Source: Paenibacillaceae bacterium
GTDB taxonomy: Bacteria > Bacillota > Bacilli > Paenibacillales > NBRC-103111
NCBI GenBank assembly: GCA_029256185.1
Contig: JAQSYI010000013.1
Coordinates: forward strand, 1-64,000
Direction of reading: 5' to 3'
DNA length: 64,000 bases
How positions within the stretch are numbered: position 1 is the first letter of the stretch; the number at the start of each line of letters is the position of its first letter. The notes under the pieces were generated by a model. That model saw only the letters and a program-made list of their open reading frames with translations. It was not told the origin of the DNA and did not search any database. Positions 17,749 to 26,201 of the stretch are shown in pieces. The position numbers and the translations under genes were made by a program.

Positions 17749-18705
17749 ATGGCAGAAATACAAGCTTCCCGGCAGCTGACCGGGGAATACGTGACGGTAA
17801 ACAGAAGGCGGAGTTATTTTGCCAGGAATCATCCTTTTTACCTCATGCTAATTCCGGCAGTGCTGTACTTTTTGATTTTCCGCTATATACCGCTGGCCGG
17901 GTCGATAATCGCATTTAAGGATTACAATATTTTCAGGGGGATTATCGCCAGCGATTGGGTAGGGCTGCAATGGTTTCATCAGCTCTTTACCTTCCCGAAA
18001 TTTCTCAAGCTGCTGCAGAATACACTCCTCATTGGCTTTTACCAGATCGTCTTTTCTTTTCCCGCGCCCATCATTTTAGCGATTCTGATGAATGAGTTGC
18101 GGATGATGAAGCTGAAGCGGATTATCCAGACCATTGTGTATTTGCCTCACTTTCTGTCCTGGACGATTGTGGCCGGCTTGGTGTATATGCTTCTATCGGT
18201 ACAAACAGGGCTGGTGAATACGGCATATGTCAGCTTAACCGGGAATGAGCCCATTGAATTCCTGCAGAATGCAAATTATGTGAGAACGATCATTGTTTCC
18301 TCCGGGATGTGGAAAGAGGTTGGCTGGGGAACGATTATCTTCCTGGCTGCTCTGGCGGGCATCAGCCCCAGCCTGTATGAAGCGGCGACTATTGATGGAG
18401 CGGGCCGCTGGAAGCAATTCCTGCATATCACTCTGCCAGGGCTATTGCCGGCGATTACGGTGCTGCTGCTGTTGAAGCTGGGGCATGTGATGGATTTGGG
18501 CTTCGAGCAAATTTATCCGTTTCTTAATCCGTTAACATCTGAGAATGCCGATGTCTTTGATACGTATACGTATCGGGCGGGTGTAGTCGGCGGGCAATAC
18601 AGCTTTACTACGGCAGTGGGATTATTCAAGTCGGTAGTCGGGTTTGTGCTGCTGCTTGTGTCCAATAAGGCAAGCAAGCTCACAACTGGCGAAGGGCTGT
18701 TCTAG
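17749..18705 (+). CDS. ABC sugar transporter permease, LplB type (importer B)
   Basis: A 318-residue membrane subunit with about six helices after a basic tail. The EAA loop is EAATIDGAG ... HITLPG. AAGGAG lies 8 nt before the start. It is the first gene of a permease, permease, binding protein operon, followed by a secreted GH10 enzyme, so the cargo is perhaps a xylo-oligosaccharide (inference from the neighbour). It resembles the importer A permease closely in layout but is clearly diverged. Confidence 0.9.
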   Translation: MAEIQASRQLTGEYVTVNRRRSYFARNHPFYLMLIPAVLYFLIFRYIPLAGSIIAFKDYNIFRGIIASDWVGLQWFHQLFTFPKFLKLLQNTLLIGFYQIVFSFPAPIILAILMNELRMMKLKRIIQTIVYLPHFLSWTIVAGLVYMLLSVQTGLVNTAYVSLTGNEPIEFLQNANYVRTIIVSSGMWKEVGWGTIIFLAALAGISPSLYEAATIDGAGRWKQFLHITLPGLLPAITVLLLLKLGHVMDLGFEQIYPFLNPLTSENADVFDTYTYRAGVVGGQYSFTTAVGLFKSVVGFVLLLVSNKASKLTTGEGLF

Positions 18706-18716
18706 GGGGAGATACA

Positions 18717-19595
18717 ATGAAAATCAGAAAATCGCCGGCGGAAAAAGCCTTTGAGATTACCAACATTCTTTTTCTTCTCATCATGTGCGTCGTTATGCTG
18801 ATTCCGATTCTGCATGTTGTGGCCGGCTCGTTAAGCTCCAAAAATGCTCTGACTCATTCCCTGGTTGGCATCTGGCCGGTGGAATGGACGCTGGAAAATT
18901 ACATGGTGGTTTTCAGAAACAAAACCTTCTGGCGGGCATTCAACGTTTCCGTGTTTTTGGTTATTGTAGGCACTATCGTTAACATACTGATGACGGTTAT
19001 TACCGCATATCCGCTCGCCAAGACGAATTTGAAGGGTCGCCGTGCCGTGATGCTGTTCATCATATTCACCATGATCTTCAGCGCACCGCTTATTCCCTCC
19101 TTCCTGGTCGTCAAAGCATTGGGCTTGCTGAATACGGTTTGGGCCCTCATCGTTCCCAGCGCGTTAAGCGCCTTCAACATGATTCTATGTCTAACCTTCT
19201 TCCGCTCTCTTCCGGAGGAATTGTTCGAGGCTGCGCGTGTGGACGGCATGAACGAATACCGGATTTTATTCCGGATTGCCCTTCCTCTGTCCCTTCCCAT
19301 TCTGGTTACATTGCTGCTATTCTATGCTGTAGGACATTGGAACAGCTATTATTCGGCCATGCTGTACATATCCAACGCCGCCCTTCGCCCGCTGCAGCTC
19401 TACCTGTACTCGATTGTTGCGCAGGCTTCCACGGCGGATCTCTCCGGCAGCGCAGAGGACGTAATGATGGATCTGTCGCCCCAAGGGCTGCAGATGGCAA
19501 CGATCATTGTGGCTACCGTTCCGATTGTGCTGATCTATCCGTTTATCCAGAAGCACTTTATTAAGGGCGCACTGATCGGTTCATTGAAGGAATAG
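18717..19595 (+). CDS. ABC sugar transporter permease, YtcP/AraQ type (importer B)
   Basis: A 292-residue partner permease with six predicted helices. The EAA loop is FEAARVDGMN ... LPLSLP and the C-terminus is IGSLKE. It begins 11 nt after the first permease stop, with GGGGGAG as ribosome site. An intercistronic hairpin follows before the binding protein gene. Confidence 0.9.
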   Translation: MKIRKSPAEKAFEITNILFLLIMCVVMLIPILHVVAGSLSSKNALTHSLVGIWPVEWTLENYMVVFRNKTFWRAFNVSVFLVIVGTIVNILMTVITAYPLAKTNLKGRRAVMLFIIFTMIFSAPLIPSFLVVKALGLLNTVWALIVPSALSAFNMILCLTFFRSLPEELFEAARVDGMNEYRILFRIALPLSLPILVTLLLFYAVGHWNSYYSAMLYISNAALRPLQLYLYSIVAQASTADLSGSAEDVMMDLSPQGLQMATIIVATVPIVLIYPFIQKHFIKGALIGSLKE

Positions 19596-19605
19596 AGCAC
19601 TGCTG

Positions 19606-19638
19606 ATATGGTGTGAAGGCGGTTGCCGCCTTTCATAT
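19606..19638 (+). promoter_or_regulatory. Intercistronic hairpin before binding-protein gene
   Basis: AAGGCGG (19616-19622) pairs with CCGCCTT (19626-19632) around TTG, and outer ATATG/CATAT arms also match. Such hairpins within importer operons can protect the downstream part of the message and raise binding-protein levels. Confidence 0.5.
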
Positions 19639-19670
19639 ACAAGCAATATAAAACGGGAGGTCATCTACAA

Positions 19671-21245
19671 GTGAGAAAAAAATGGAGTCCATATGTAATT
19701 ACGTTAAGCGTTGCCAGTTTGGCCGTAACAGGCTTGACTGCATGCTCCTCTAAGGAGCCGGCAGCCGGGACAGCCTCTGTCCAGCCATCTGCTGCTGCGC
19801 CCAGCCCGTCCGCTGCTGCTGAGAAGGGGAAGTTCAGAATATTTGTATCCGATTTCAACAACCAATATCCCGCCAGTCCCTCCATGCAAATTCCCGCCAT
19901 TAAATATATGGGGGAAAAGACGAATAACGAGATTGATCTGGTGTTTATTCCCCATGGCCAATATGCCGACCAGCTGCGAATCAAATTCGCCTCCGGGGAT
20001 ATTCCGGATGTGTATCAGACCTGGGGCATTGCCGACGCGGAACCCATCCAGAATAATCTGGCCATGGAGTTAAATGAGCTTCTGGACAAATACGGCCCTA
20101 ATCTGAAGAAGAATATTCCGCAGTCCGCCTGGGACGCTGTAACAATCGGCGGAAAAATCATGGGTATTCCCTCTCCTGCCGGCTTCAACGCTCCGGCGGA
20201 ACGGGTTCTGTATGTACGGAAGGACTGGATGAATAAGCTAAATTTGCAGGCGCCCAAAACATCAGAGGAACTGCTTGCCGTTCTGAAGGCCTTTAAGGAA
20301 AGGGACCCCAACGGCAACGGGAAGCAAGATGAGATTCCGTTGACCTCCCGCGAGAAATTCACCTGGCTGGAGAATATATTCGGCATGTGGGGAGTCAATC
20401 CGGATTCATTCTCGGTATATAACGGCGAGGTGATTCCCAGCTTCACTCATCCGAATATCCTGAAGGGCCTGGAGTTCATCAGGACGCTGTATGCAGAGAA
20501 GCTGATTGATTCCGAGTTCATGACGAACAACTCCACCGTCTGGAAGCAAAAGATTCTGTCTGACCGGGTTGGCATGTTCGATCATAATCAGACAACCGGC
20601 GGCACCTGGTACAGGGATATGAGAAGCTCACTGAAGGATAATCCCGACGCCGAATTTATGGCTATCCCAACACCTCTGGGCGCCGGGTACACCGGACCTG
20701 TCGGCCGGGTCGAGCAGCCGGTTGGAAAAACCTTCATCCTGTTTAAGCAAAGCAAGAACGCGGAAGCTGTAATCCGATTCTTTGATTGGCTGGCTACAGA
20801 GGAGGGCAATGCCTATGCTGCCTACGGCGCTGAAGGGCAAGCGCTGACCCGTCAAGGCAATGACCTGGTCCACTCCGCCGATAAGGAGAAGGAGTTCCAG
20901 GAAGCGTGGAGAAATGCGGTCTTCAACATTGCTGTGTTGGATTCCACCAGTAAAATGATCAAACAGGATGAAGCGGTCTATGCCCGCACAATGCAGGCCG
21001 TAGAGGTTGCACGGAAGGAAGGTATTCCCAACCCCTTCGCTCCGATGCCCATACCCCAATCCCTGATGTCTCAGAGTGAGTTGAAATGGAGCGGCTCTCT
21101 GTTCCAGGAAGCTGTTGCCAAGATCATCGTCGGCGACAAGCCGTTGGAATCCTTCGATGAGTTTGTGACCATGTGGAAGAAGCAGGGCGGGGATAAGATT
21201 ATCAAGGAAGCGACCGAATGGTATAACAAGAACGGCAAGAAATAA
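19671..21245 (+). CDS. Extracellular sugar-binding lipoprotein (importer B)
   Basis: A 524-residue solute-binding protein. The signal peptide ends LTAC with lipidated Cys25, then a Ser/Ala/Pro linker. Binding-protein features include FASGDIPDVYQTWG and VRKDWMNKLNLQAP. The start is GTG 19671, placed 10 nt after GGGAGG; the frame extends upstream to a TTG at 19623 that lies in the hairpin. It supplies substrate to the two permeases upstream. Confidence 0.9.
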   Translation: MRKKWSPYVITLSVASLAVTGLTACSSKEPAAGTASVQPSAAAPSPSAAAEKGKFRIFVSDFNNQYPASPSMQIPAIKYMGEKTNNEIDLVFIPHGQYADQLRIKFASGDIPDVYQTWGIADAEPIQNNLAMELNELLDKYGPNLKKNIPQSAWDAVTIGGKIMGIPSPAGFNAPAERVLYVRKDWMNKLNLQAPKTSEELLAVLKAFKERDPNGNGKQDEIPLTSREKFTWLENIFGMWGVNPDSFSVYNGEVIPSFTHPNILKGLEFIRTLYAEKLIDSEFMTNNSTVWKQKILSDRVGMFDHNQTTGGTWYRDMRSSLKDNPDAEFMAIPTPLGAGYTGPVGRVEQPVGKTFILFKQSKNAEAVIRFFDWLATEEGNAYAAYGAEGQALTRQGNDLVHSADKEKEFQEAWRNAVFNIAVLDSTSKMIKQDEAVYARTMQAVEVARKEGIPNPFAPMPIPQSLMSQSELKWSGSLFQEAVAKIIVGDKPLESFDEFVTMWKKQGGDKIIKEATEWYNKNGKK

Positions 21246-21378
21246 TTGGCAGGTTGAAGATTCATTCCGAAGCGTCCAGATGCTGTCCCCTGCATAGGCC
21301 GGCTACGCTTATTGTCATGGGATTGCTTCTGGCGCAATCGGTTGATCCGTATAGGAAGGCAAAAAGGAGCGTGAATTA

Positions 21379-23877
21379 ATGAGAAGGCTTACAGCATTTG
21401 TTTTAGCGGTTATTTTAAGTGTTATTCCGTTTTCTTCTTCTTTTGGCGGTGTTGTATCTGCCAGCAGCAGCATCGCAAGACAACTGATATTTGATGACCG
21501 CGAAACGTTTGAGGTTAATCAGGATTTTGTTATGGGCGGTGCATACAGGGCTGAGCATGTATCCTTGTCCACTGAGGCCGATCACACAACCGGTGAGGGC
21601 AAGAGCCTCAGAATGGGAAACCGCACCGCTTTGTATAACAGGGTTAAGCTGGAGAATATTTTCCTGGAGTCGGAGCTGGGCAATAAATTTACGGTTACAG
21701 CCTGGGTTTACTCCAAGGACGAGGCTGCTCCCGGCGTATCAATAGGCGCTTATGGGGCTGCAGGCACAGCATATGCAACTTCGCCGGCAGCTTACGCTAT
21801 AGCTGATGTGCCGCCGAATACCTGGACCAAGCTTGAGATGGCATATGAGCATGCGAATGGGACGGTCACTCAGCTTGGCATTGACCAGAGAGGCAGTGCC
21901 GGTACAAGTATCGCCTCCACCTTGTTCATCGATGACATTACAGTCACCCAAACCGGAGGACTGCTTCCCTTTGAGACAAGGGTTACAAAAGAGGGCAGAA
22001 GGCCGATCCCCGTTGTTGCGGACACGGGAAAGGGTTATGAGGATTTAATCTTTTATGACAGAGAGTTTAATGATGATCCCGAGACGGAAGTAAAGGACCC
22101 CGAGACCATGTTTAATGAGCTTCCGCCGGGAAGGGTTGTCAAGAACCAGAACGACTTGATTAATGCCAGTGTTACAGGCCCGCAGTACGGCCAACTGGAT
22201 ATCGTCCCGGTAACAGGAATGCCCTTTACTACCGCTTGGCAAGCCGAGGTCATTTCCGTTCCGGAAAATCCATGGGACTATCAGCTTGTATTGGACAACA
22301 TGGCAGAGGACATTGATTATACAGCCGGAGACAATATGCTGCTGGTGTTTTATATGAGAACATTGGATACCTCCAGGGAAGACGGCACCGGCTTGGTGCA
22401 GACTATCGTAGAGATGGATCAACCGCCGAATTCGAAAGCGCTTGCAGAAAATGTAGCAACTCTTGCCGGGCAAGGGTGGCTCAAGGTATATCTGCCGTTT
22501 GTAGCCAAGGCTGGGTATCCGCGCTTATGCATTCGCTTGGGGTATCACCTGCAAACCGTACAATTCGGCGGTTATGAGCTGATTAATTATGAGAATCAGG
22601 TTACGTTTGACAAGCTGCCCTCCTCCTCTATTATGAAAACAACGGATGGAAGAGGCGTATTCAACAAGAATGAAGCATGGCGAATAGATGCATGGGACAG
22701 AATTGAGCAGATCAGAAAGGGTGATATCCATATCGCTGTTTATGATCAAAACGGGAACCCGGTTGAGGGCGCTCAGGTAGACGTGAATATGGCTGAGCAT
22801 GAGTTCAAATGGGGATCAGCGATTAACGCTAACCTGCTGGCCAACGATCTGAGGGGAGTACGGTCAAAGGCTGCAGTAGCCTCCCTGTTTAACTCGGCTG
22901 TTCTGGAGGGGGAGCATAAATGGGTGGCGTATGAGAATAATCCACAGCAAGCCGCAGACCTTGTGGACGCAGCCGCATCATTAGGACTTAAGAGCTTAAG
23001 GGGCCATACGCTAATATGGGACAGAAGCTTCCCCAACGGTTGGACACCCAATTCATCCATACCCCAGGATTTGGCGGAGATGCTGGCGCAAGACGACCGA
23101 GCTGGATTGGAGGCCAGGATTAGAGGACATTTCCAGAGCATTCTTCAATCGTCACCCAATGTGATTAGTGAATGGGATGTACTTAACGAAACACTGTCCA
23201 ACAGGGCCATGCGCGAAGCATACGGCAACATTATTATTAAGGATTGGTTCCAATGGGCAAGGGAATATGCGCCCCAAGCCAAGCTGTATATTAACGAGAC
23301 GGGGATTATCGGGTTGAATCCGCCCAGGGTGGCCACTTTCAAAACGGTGCTGAATTCAATGGTGGATAACCAGGTTGACTTTGACGGTATAGGTATTCAG
23401 GGTCATATTGGAGACAACTACACGGATATGGAAGATGTGTATGCCGATCTCATGGAGGTCGCAGCATATGGAAAAGAAATGAAAATCACCGAATTCGATA
23501 TGGGAGCTGAAATCAGCAAGGACCGGGAGTATGAATCCAGCTTTACCCGGGATATGATGATCATGTCATTCAGCATGGAGAATATGAACGGGTTTTACAT
23601 GTGGGGCTTCTACAGCGGCATGCATTGGCTGAAAAATGCTCCTATTCTGAACGCCGACTGGACGCTCAAAGCATCCGGAGAGCAGTATCTGGATCTGGTA
23701 TACAACAAGTGGTGGACAGACGAAAGCGGCGTAACCGAGAGCGATGGGACATACAGCACCCGCGGCTTTTATGGGGATTATGACATCACTGTAACCGTCA
23801 ACGGGAAGGCAACAACAGTTGAGTCGCAGGTTTATAAGGGGCAAAGCAGCACCATTGAGATTGTGCTGGAGGATTAA
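21379..23877 (+). CDS. Secreted modular GH10 endo-beta-1,4-xylanase-like enzyme
   Basis: An 832-residue secreted protein. A signal peptide (1-28) is followed by a CBM4/9-like beta-sandwich (about 33-195), a second beta domain (about 225-420), a short prelude domain and a GH10 TIM barrel (about 470-790). The acid/base Glu is seen in WDVLNE (about 603) and the nucleophile in ITEFD (about 705); RGHTLIW and GIQGH are also typical. GH10 enzymes cut xylan internally with retention. The last 35 residues form a small beta unit. It is 134 bp after the importer B binding protein and is closed by a terminator, so it probably feeds that importer. Confidence 0.85.
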   Translation: MRRLTAFVLAVILSVIPFSSSFGGVVSASSSIARQLIFDDRETFEVNQDFVMGGAYRAEHVSLSTEADHTTGEGKSLRMGNRTALYNRVKLENIFLESELGNKFTVTAWVYSKDEAAPGVSIGAYGAAGTAYATSPAAYAIADVPPNTWTKLEMAYEHANGTVTQLGIDQRGSAGTSIASTLFIDDITVTQTGGLLPFETRVTKEGRRPIPVVADTGKGYEDLIFYDREFNDDPETEVKDPETMFNELPPGRVVKNQNDLINASVTGPQYGQLDIVPVTGMPFTTAWQAEVISVPENPWDYQLVLDNMAEDIDYTAGDNMLLVFYMRTLDTSREDGTGLVQTIVEMDQPPNSKALAENVATLAGQGWLKVYLPFVAKAGYPRLCIRLGYHLQTVQFGGYELINYENQVTFDKLPSSSIMKTTDGRGVFNKNEAWRIDAWDRIEQIRKGDIHIAVYDQNGNPVEGAQVDVNMAEHEFKWGSAINANLLANDLRGVRSKAAVASLFNSAVLEGEHKWVAYENNPQQAADLVDAAASLGLKSLRGHTLIWDRSFPNGWTPNSSIPQDLAEMLAQDDRAGLEARIRGHFQSILQSSPNVISEWDVLNETLSNRAMREAYGNIIIKDWFQWAREYAPQAKLYINETGIIGLNPPRVATFKTVLNSMVDNQVDFDGIGIQGHIGDNYTDMEDVYADLMEVAAYGKEMKITEFDMGAEISKDREYESSFTRDMMIMSFSMENMNGFYMWGFYSGMHWLKNAPILNADWTLKASGEQYLDLVYNKWWTDESGVTESDGTYSTRGFYGDYDITVTVNGKATTVESQVYKGQSSTIEIVLED

Positions 23878-23938
23878 GCTCTGCCCTCCGGTCTTCCTCT
23901 CCAATGTGGCGCAGCTTACGGACTCCTGTACGGAGTGC

Positions 23939-23968
23939 GGGGGGAGCGGTTAACGCTCCTCCCAGTTT
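23939..23968 (+). terminator. Terminator of the xylanase gene
   Basis: GGGGAGCG (23941-23948) pairs with CGCTCCTCCC (from 23954) around GTTAA, then AGTTTTC follows. Strong stem, short T-tract. Confidence 0.7.
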
Positions 23969-23980
23969 TCGTTACCACAT

Positions 23981-24031
23981 CAGAATGTTTAAGTGCTTTA
24001 AAGCGCGAAAGCGCGTAAGGTAAACATTCTG
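23981..24031. repeat. Nested inverted repeat with GAAA-loop inner hairpin
   Basis: CAGAATGTTTA (23981-23991) and TAAACATTCTG (24021-24031) are perfect 11-bp complements. The enclosed segment carries GCGC-GAAA-GCGC (24003-24014), a stem capped by a GNRA tetraloop. It lies between convergent genes and has no adjoining T-tract of its own. Confidence 0.6.
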
Positions 24032-24040
24032 CTTGGCGAT

Positions 24041-24062
24041 AAAAACTTCCGCTTAAACGCGG
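24041..24062 (-). terminator. Short terminator overlapping the reductase stop codon
   Basis: On the minus strand CCGC and GCGG pair around GTTTAA, which contains the stop codon, and AAGTTTTTATC follows. Confidence 0.5.
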
Positions 24063-25147
24063 TCGCTCATCCTCGAAATACTCCGATAGGAGTTTTTCTC
24101 TAAGCCTGATTTCATCGCTAATTGTCTTAGAAAGGGGTGATACATCACCGGGGATTTTAAATTCTTCATGAGCAAATTGAACCGGATATTCTTCATCCTC
24201 TGTTTATACCGGGCCAAGAACCCGTCTATTCCCTCTTCAAGACTCTCGGCCAAGTACAAGGAGCTTTTTAGTGCGTAACTGATTCCTTCTGCAGAGCTGG
24301 GGCTGATGGCACCGGCAGCTTCCCCAACCAAGGCGATGCCGTCCCTTCCCGCACAAAGCTGGGATGCTTTCTTCGGCCGATAGATATAGGCGCCCTCCAC
24401 TTTTATTTTGTTCCCGAAATGAAAGCCCAGCTGTGTTAATTTTGTTTTCAACAAATCATACTTTTCCCTGGTATTATCCTTGGGTCTAAGGGCCGATCCC
24501 AATACCAGATGATCTTCCTTGGGTATGATCCAAGAGTAGAAATCACTGATTTCTTCATCGAAAATAGCGGTGAAATAAGACAGAGGAGCGGAGCATGCAA
24601 AATGCTCCTGAATGGAAATGTACTTTTCAGGCATGGCTATACCCTTGCTAATAGACTCTCTTAGCCTCGAAAAGGCGCCATCCGCGCCTACGATAACTTT
24701 TGTTTTTGCAGATATCTCCTGTCTTTGATGCATATATCTGACTTCATATCCTCCCGGTATTTCAGCAAAGCCTTTATAAACAGAGCTAAACCTCTTATCA
24801 ACACCAGCCGGAAGAAGGGAAACCAGCCACCGGTCAAACTTGCCCCGGTCCATATTGAAATAGAATCTTTGGTACAGCCGTTCCAGATGATTGGTTAAAT
24901 CAATGGTTCTCACAGCAAAAAGCTGCGGATCAACCAAAACATCCTTGGGGATCCCTAAACCCAGCCTGGCAATCATTTTCTGGGCGTCGGGCGCCAGCAA
25001 TCCTCCACAGCATTTATTAGCGGGATTGTGGGGATTCTCATGCTCCAGCTCCCGTTTATCGATCAATAAAACCTTGTATTGTTCCCCGATTAACCGTGCA
25101 AGATTAGCCCCTGCAGGGCCTGAGCCTACAATGACGATATCATACAT
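24053..25147 (-). CDS. FAD-dependent oxidoreductase, geranylgeranyl-reductase family
   Basis: A 364-residue flavoprotein. The Rossmann dinucleotide motif VIVGSGPAGANLARLI (residues 5-20), the CCGGLL segment and the second flavin motif GIALVGEAAG are those of the geranylgeranyl reductase/chlP-like group, which reduces isoprenoid double bonds or acts in quinone or lipid metabolism. The start at 25147 is set by GGTGA 6-7 nt upstream; an ATG at 25174 would overlap the preceding gene. It is third in an operon with DUF2975 and an XRE regulator. Its physiological substrate is not evident. Confidence 0.8.
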   Translation of the reverse strand: MYDIVIVGSGPAGANLARLIGEQYKVLLIDKRELEHENPHNPANKCCGGLLAPDAQKMIARLGLGIPKDVLVDPQLFAVRTIDLTNHLERLYQRFYFNMDRGKFDRWLVSLLPAGVDKRFSSVYKGFAEIPGGYEVRYMHQRQEISAKTKVIVGADGAFSRLRESISKGIAMPEKYISIQEHFACSAPLSYFTAIFDEEISDFYSWIIPKEDHLVLGSALRPKDNTREKYDLLKTKLTQLGFHFGNKIKVEGAYIYRPKKASQLCAGRDGIALVGEAAGAISPSSAEGISYALKSSLYLAESLEEGIDGFLARYKQRMKNIRFNLLMKNLKSPVMYHPFLRQLAMKSGLEKNSYRSISRMSDRV

Positions 25148-25160
25148 AAATTCACCTGCT

Positions 25161-25373
25161 TTAGTTGATATCATTTCGGTATTCCAGAATATCGCCCGGT
25201 TGGCATTCCAGCGTTTGACATATAGCCTCCAGGGTCGATAACCGGACCGCCTTTGCCTTGCCGGTTTTCAATATAGACAGGTTAGCCATAGTGATCCCAA
25301 CCCGCTCGGAAAGCTCGGTCAGGCTCATTTTCCTTTTCGCCAGCATCACATCAAGATTGATTATAATGGCCAT
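25161..25373 (-). CDS. Small XRE-type helix-turn-helix regulator (YozG-like)
   Basis: A 70-residue protein consisting only of a Cro/CI helix-turn-helix (MSLTELSERVGITMANLSIL, residues 16-35, then LSTLEAICQTLECQPGDIL). This group is regularly encoded beside DUF2975 membrane proteins, as here: it starts 9 nt after the DUF2975 stop. It may bind the TCAATAA palindrome at 25923-25940 over the operon promoter and repress it. Confidence 0.9.
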   Translation of the reverse strand: MAIIINLDVMLAKRKMSLTELSERVGITMANLSILKTGKAKAVRLSTLEAICQTLECQPGDILEYRNDIN

Positions 25374-25382
25374 GTTATCACC

Positions 25383-25865
25383 TCATACCGTTAAATCATT
25401 TTCTGATTTGATATCGATGGCATTTTTCAGAAGCTTCTGAAGCACGGCAGCAAACACGGCCACCACCATGGAGGCAAAGATCATGCCCATTCCCGCCAGT
25501 ATGACACCCGGAGCGTCATCTGCCTCGGCCAGGAGATAGAAGAGCGGCAGGCCTGCCACATACAAGCCGCTGATGGCAAATGCACAGTTTTTGATATTCT
25601 TTAGAGCCTGGACAGATAATTCGGAAAATGCTTTATTCTTGTCAATATAGCTTAACAGCTTGAAGGCCTGATACAGAGCGATGTAAAAAGGGACCGCCGT
25701 TGCATACAATTGAGCGAAAAAAAAATATTGGATATATGGCCAGTCCGGATACAATTCTGCTGCATAATTCGCAATCCCGGGCACTAAGAATATGCACAAA
25801 GCAAGAACGGGAACGCCCATCAGAATAACCGCTGCCTTCAAGAAAATGGTTGAAGCTCCTTTCAC
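25383..25865 (-). CDS. DUF2975 membrane protein
   Basis: A 160-residue protein with four hydrophobic helices of the DUF2975 family (FLKAAVILMGVPVLALCIFL near the N-terminus, IDKNKAFSELSVQALKNIKN in the middle loop). The role of the family is unknown; it is nearly always paired with a small XRE regulator. GTG 25865 gives the family-typical MKxxST N-terminus and has GGGGTG 6 nt before it; GTG 25874 is possible. First gene of a three-gene minus-strand operon with a strong promoter. Confidence 0.85.
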   Translation of the reverse strand: MKGASTIFLKAAVILMGVPVLALCIFLVPGIANYAAELYPDWPYIQYFFFAQLYATAVPFYIALYQAFKLLSYIDKNKAFSELSVQALKNIKNCAFAISGLYVAGLPLFYLLAEADDAPGVILAGMGMIFASMVVAVFAAVLQKLLKNAIDIKSENDLTV

Positions 25866-25897
25866 CAAAAGCACCCCACTTCAGGATTGATACATAA

Positions 25898-25926
25898 ATC
25901 ATAAGTTGCTGTTTATTGAATGTCAA
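25898..25926 (-). promoter_or_regulatory. Strong sigma-A promoter of the DUF2975 operon
   Basis: On the minus strand TTGACA (25926-25921), 17 bp and TATGAT (25903-25898), a near-consensus promoter 33 bp from the start codon. Confidence 0.8.
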
Positions 25927-25940
25927 TAAATTATTATTGA
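25923..25940. promoter_or_regulatory. Palindrome overlapping the -35 box (candidate operator)
   Basis: TCAATAA (25923-25929), ATTA, TTATTGA (25934-25940): perfect 7-bp inverted repeat covering most of the -35. Well placed for autorepression by the operon's XRE protein. Confidence 0.5.
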
Positions 25941-26123
25941 TTTGCATAGTATTATTGTTGTTATGCGCTAAGCTTGAATCAATATAATGCCGTTGGGGGA
26001 GGGCGTTAATTATTCGAGCAAGGTGGTCAAATAAGAACTTAGGAATCCGTTAGAATTCAAAACACCCCGTTTTCCGCAATATGGAGCGCTGATGTCCGTT
26101 TGTTCAGGCAGGACCGATAACAG

Positions 26124-26157
26124 AAACAGACCGCCCGAAAGACCGGGCGGTCTGTTT
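26124..26157 (-). terminator. Terminator of the aminopeptidase gene
   Basis: AAACAGACCGCCCG (26124-26137) and CGGGCGGTCTGTTT (26144-26157) form a perfect 14-bp stem with a 6-nt loop; on the minus strand TTTCTGTT follows. Confidence 0.85.
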
Positions 26158-26201
26158 CATTATCTTGGGACACTTCAATCGGATGCCGGAGCGTACAGGG
26201 G

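Larger units (their letters stand above)
25866..26123. other. Intergenic region upstream of the DUF2975 operon
   Basis: A+T-rich spacer holding the minus-strand promoter and a palindrome (25898-25940). The part from about 25945 to 26120 shows no gene or clear signal. Confidence 0.6.
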
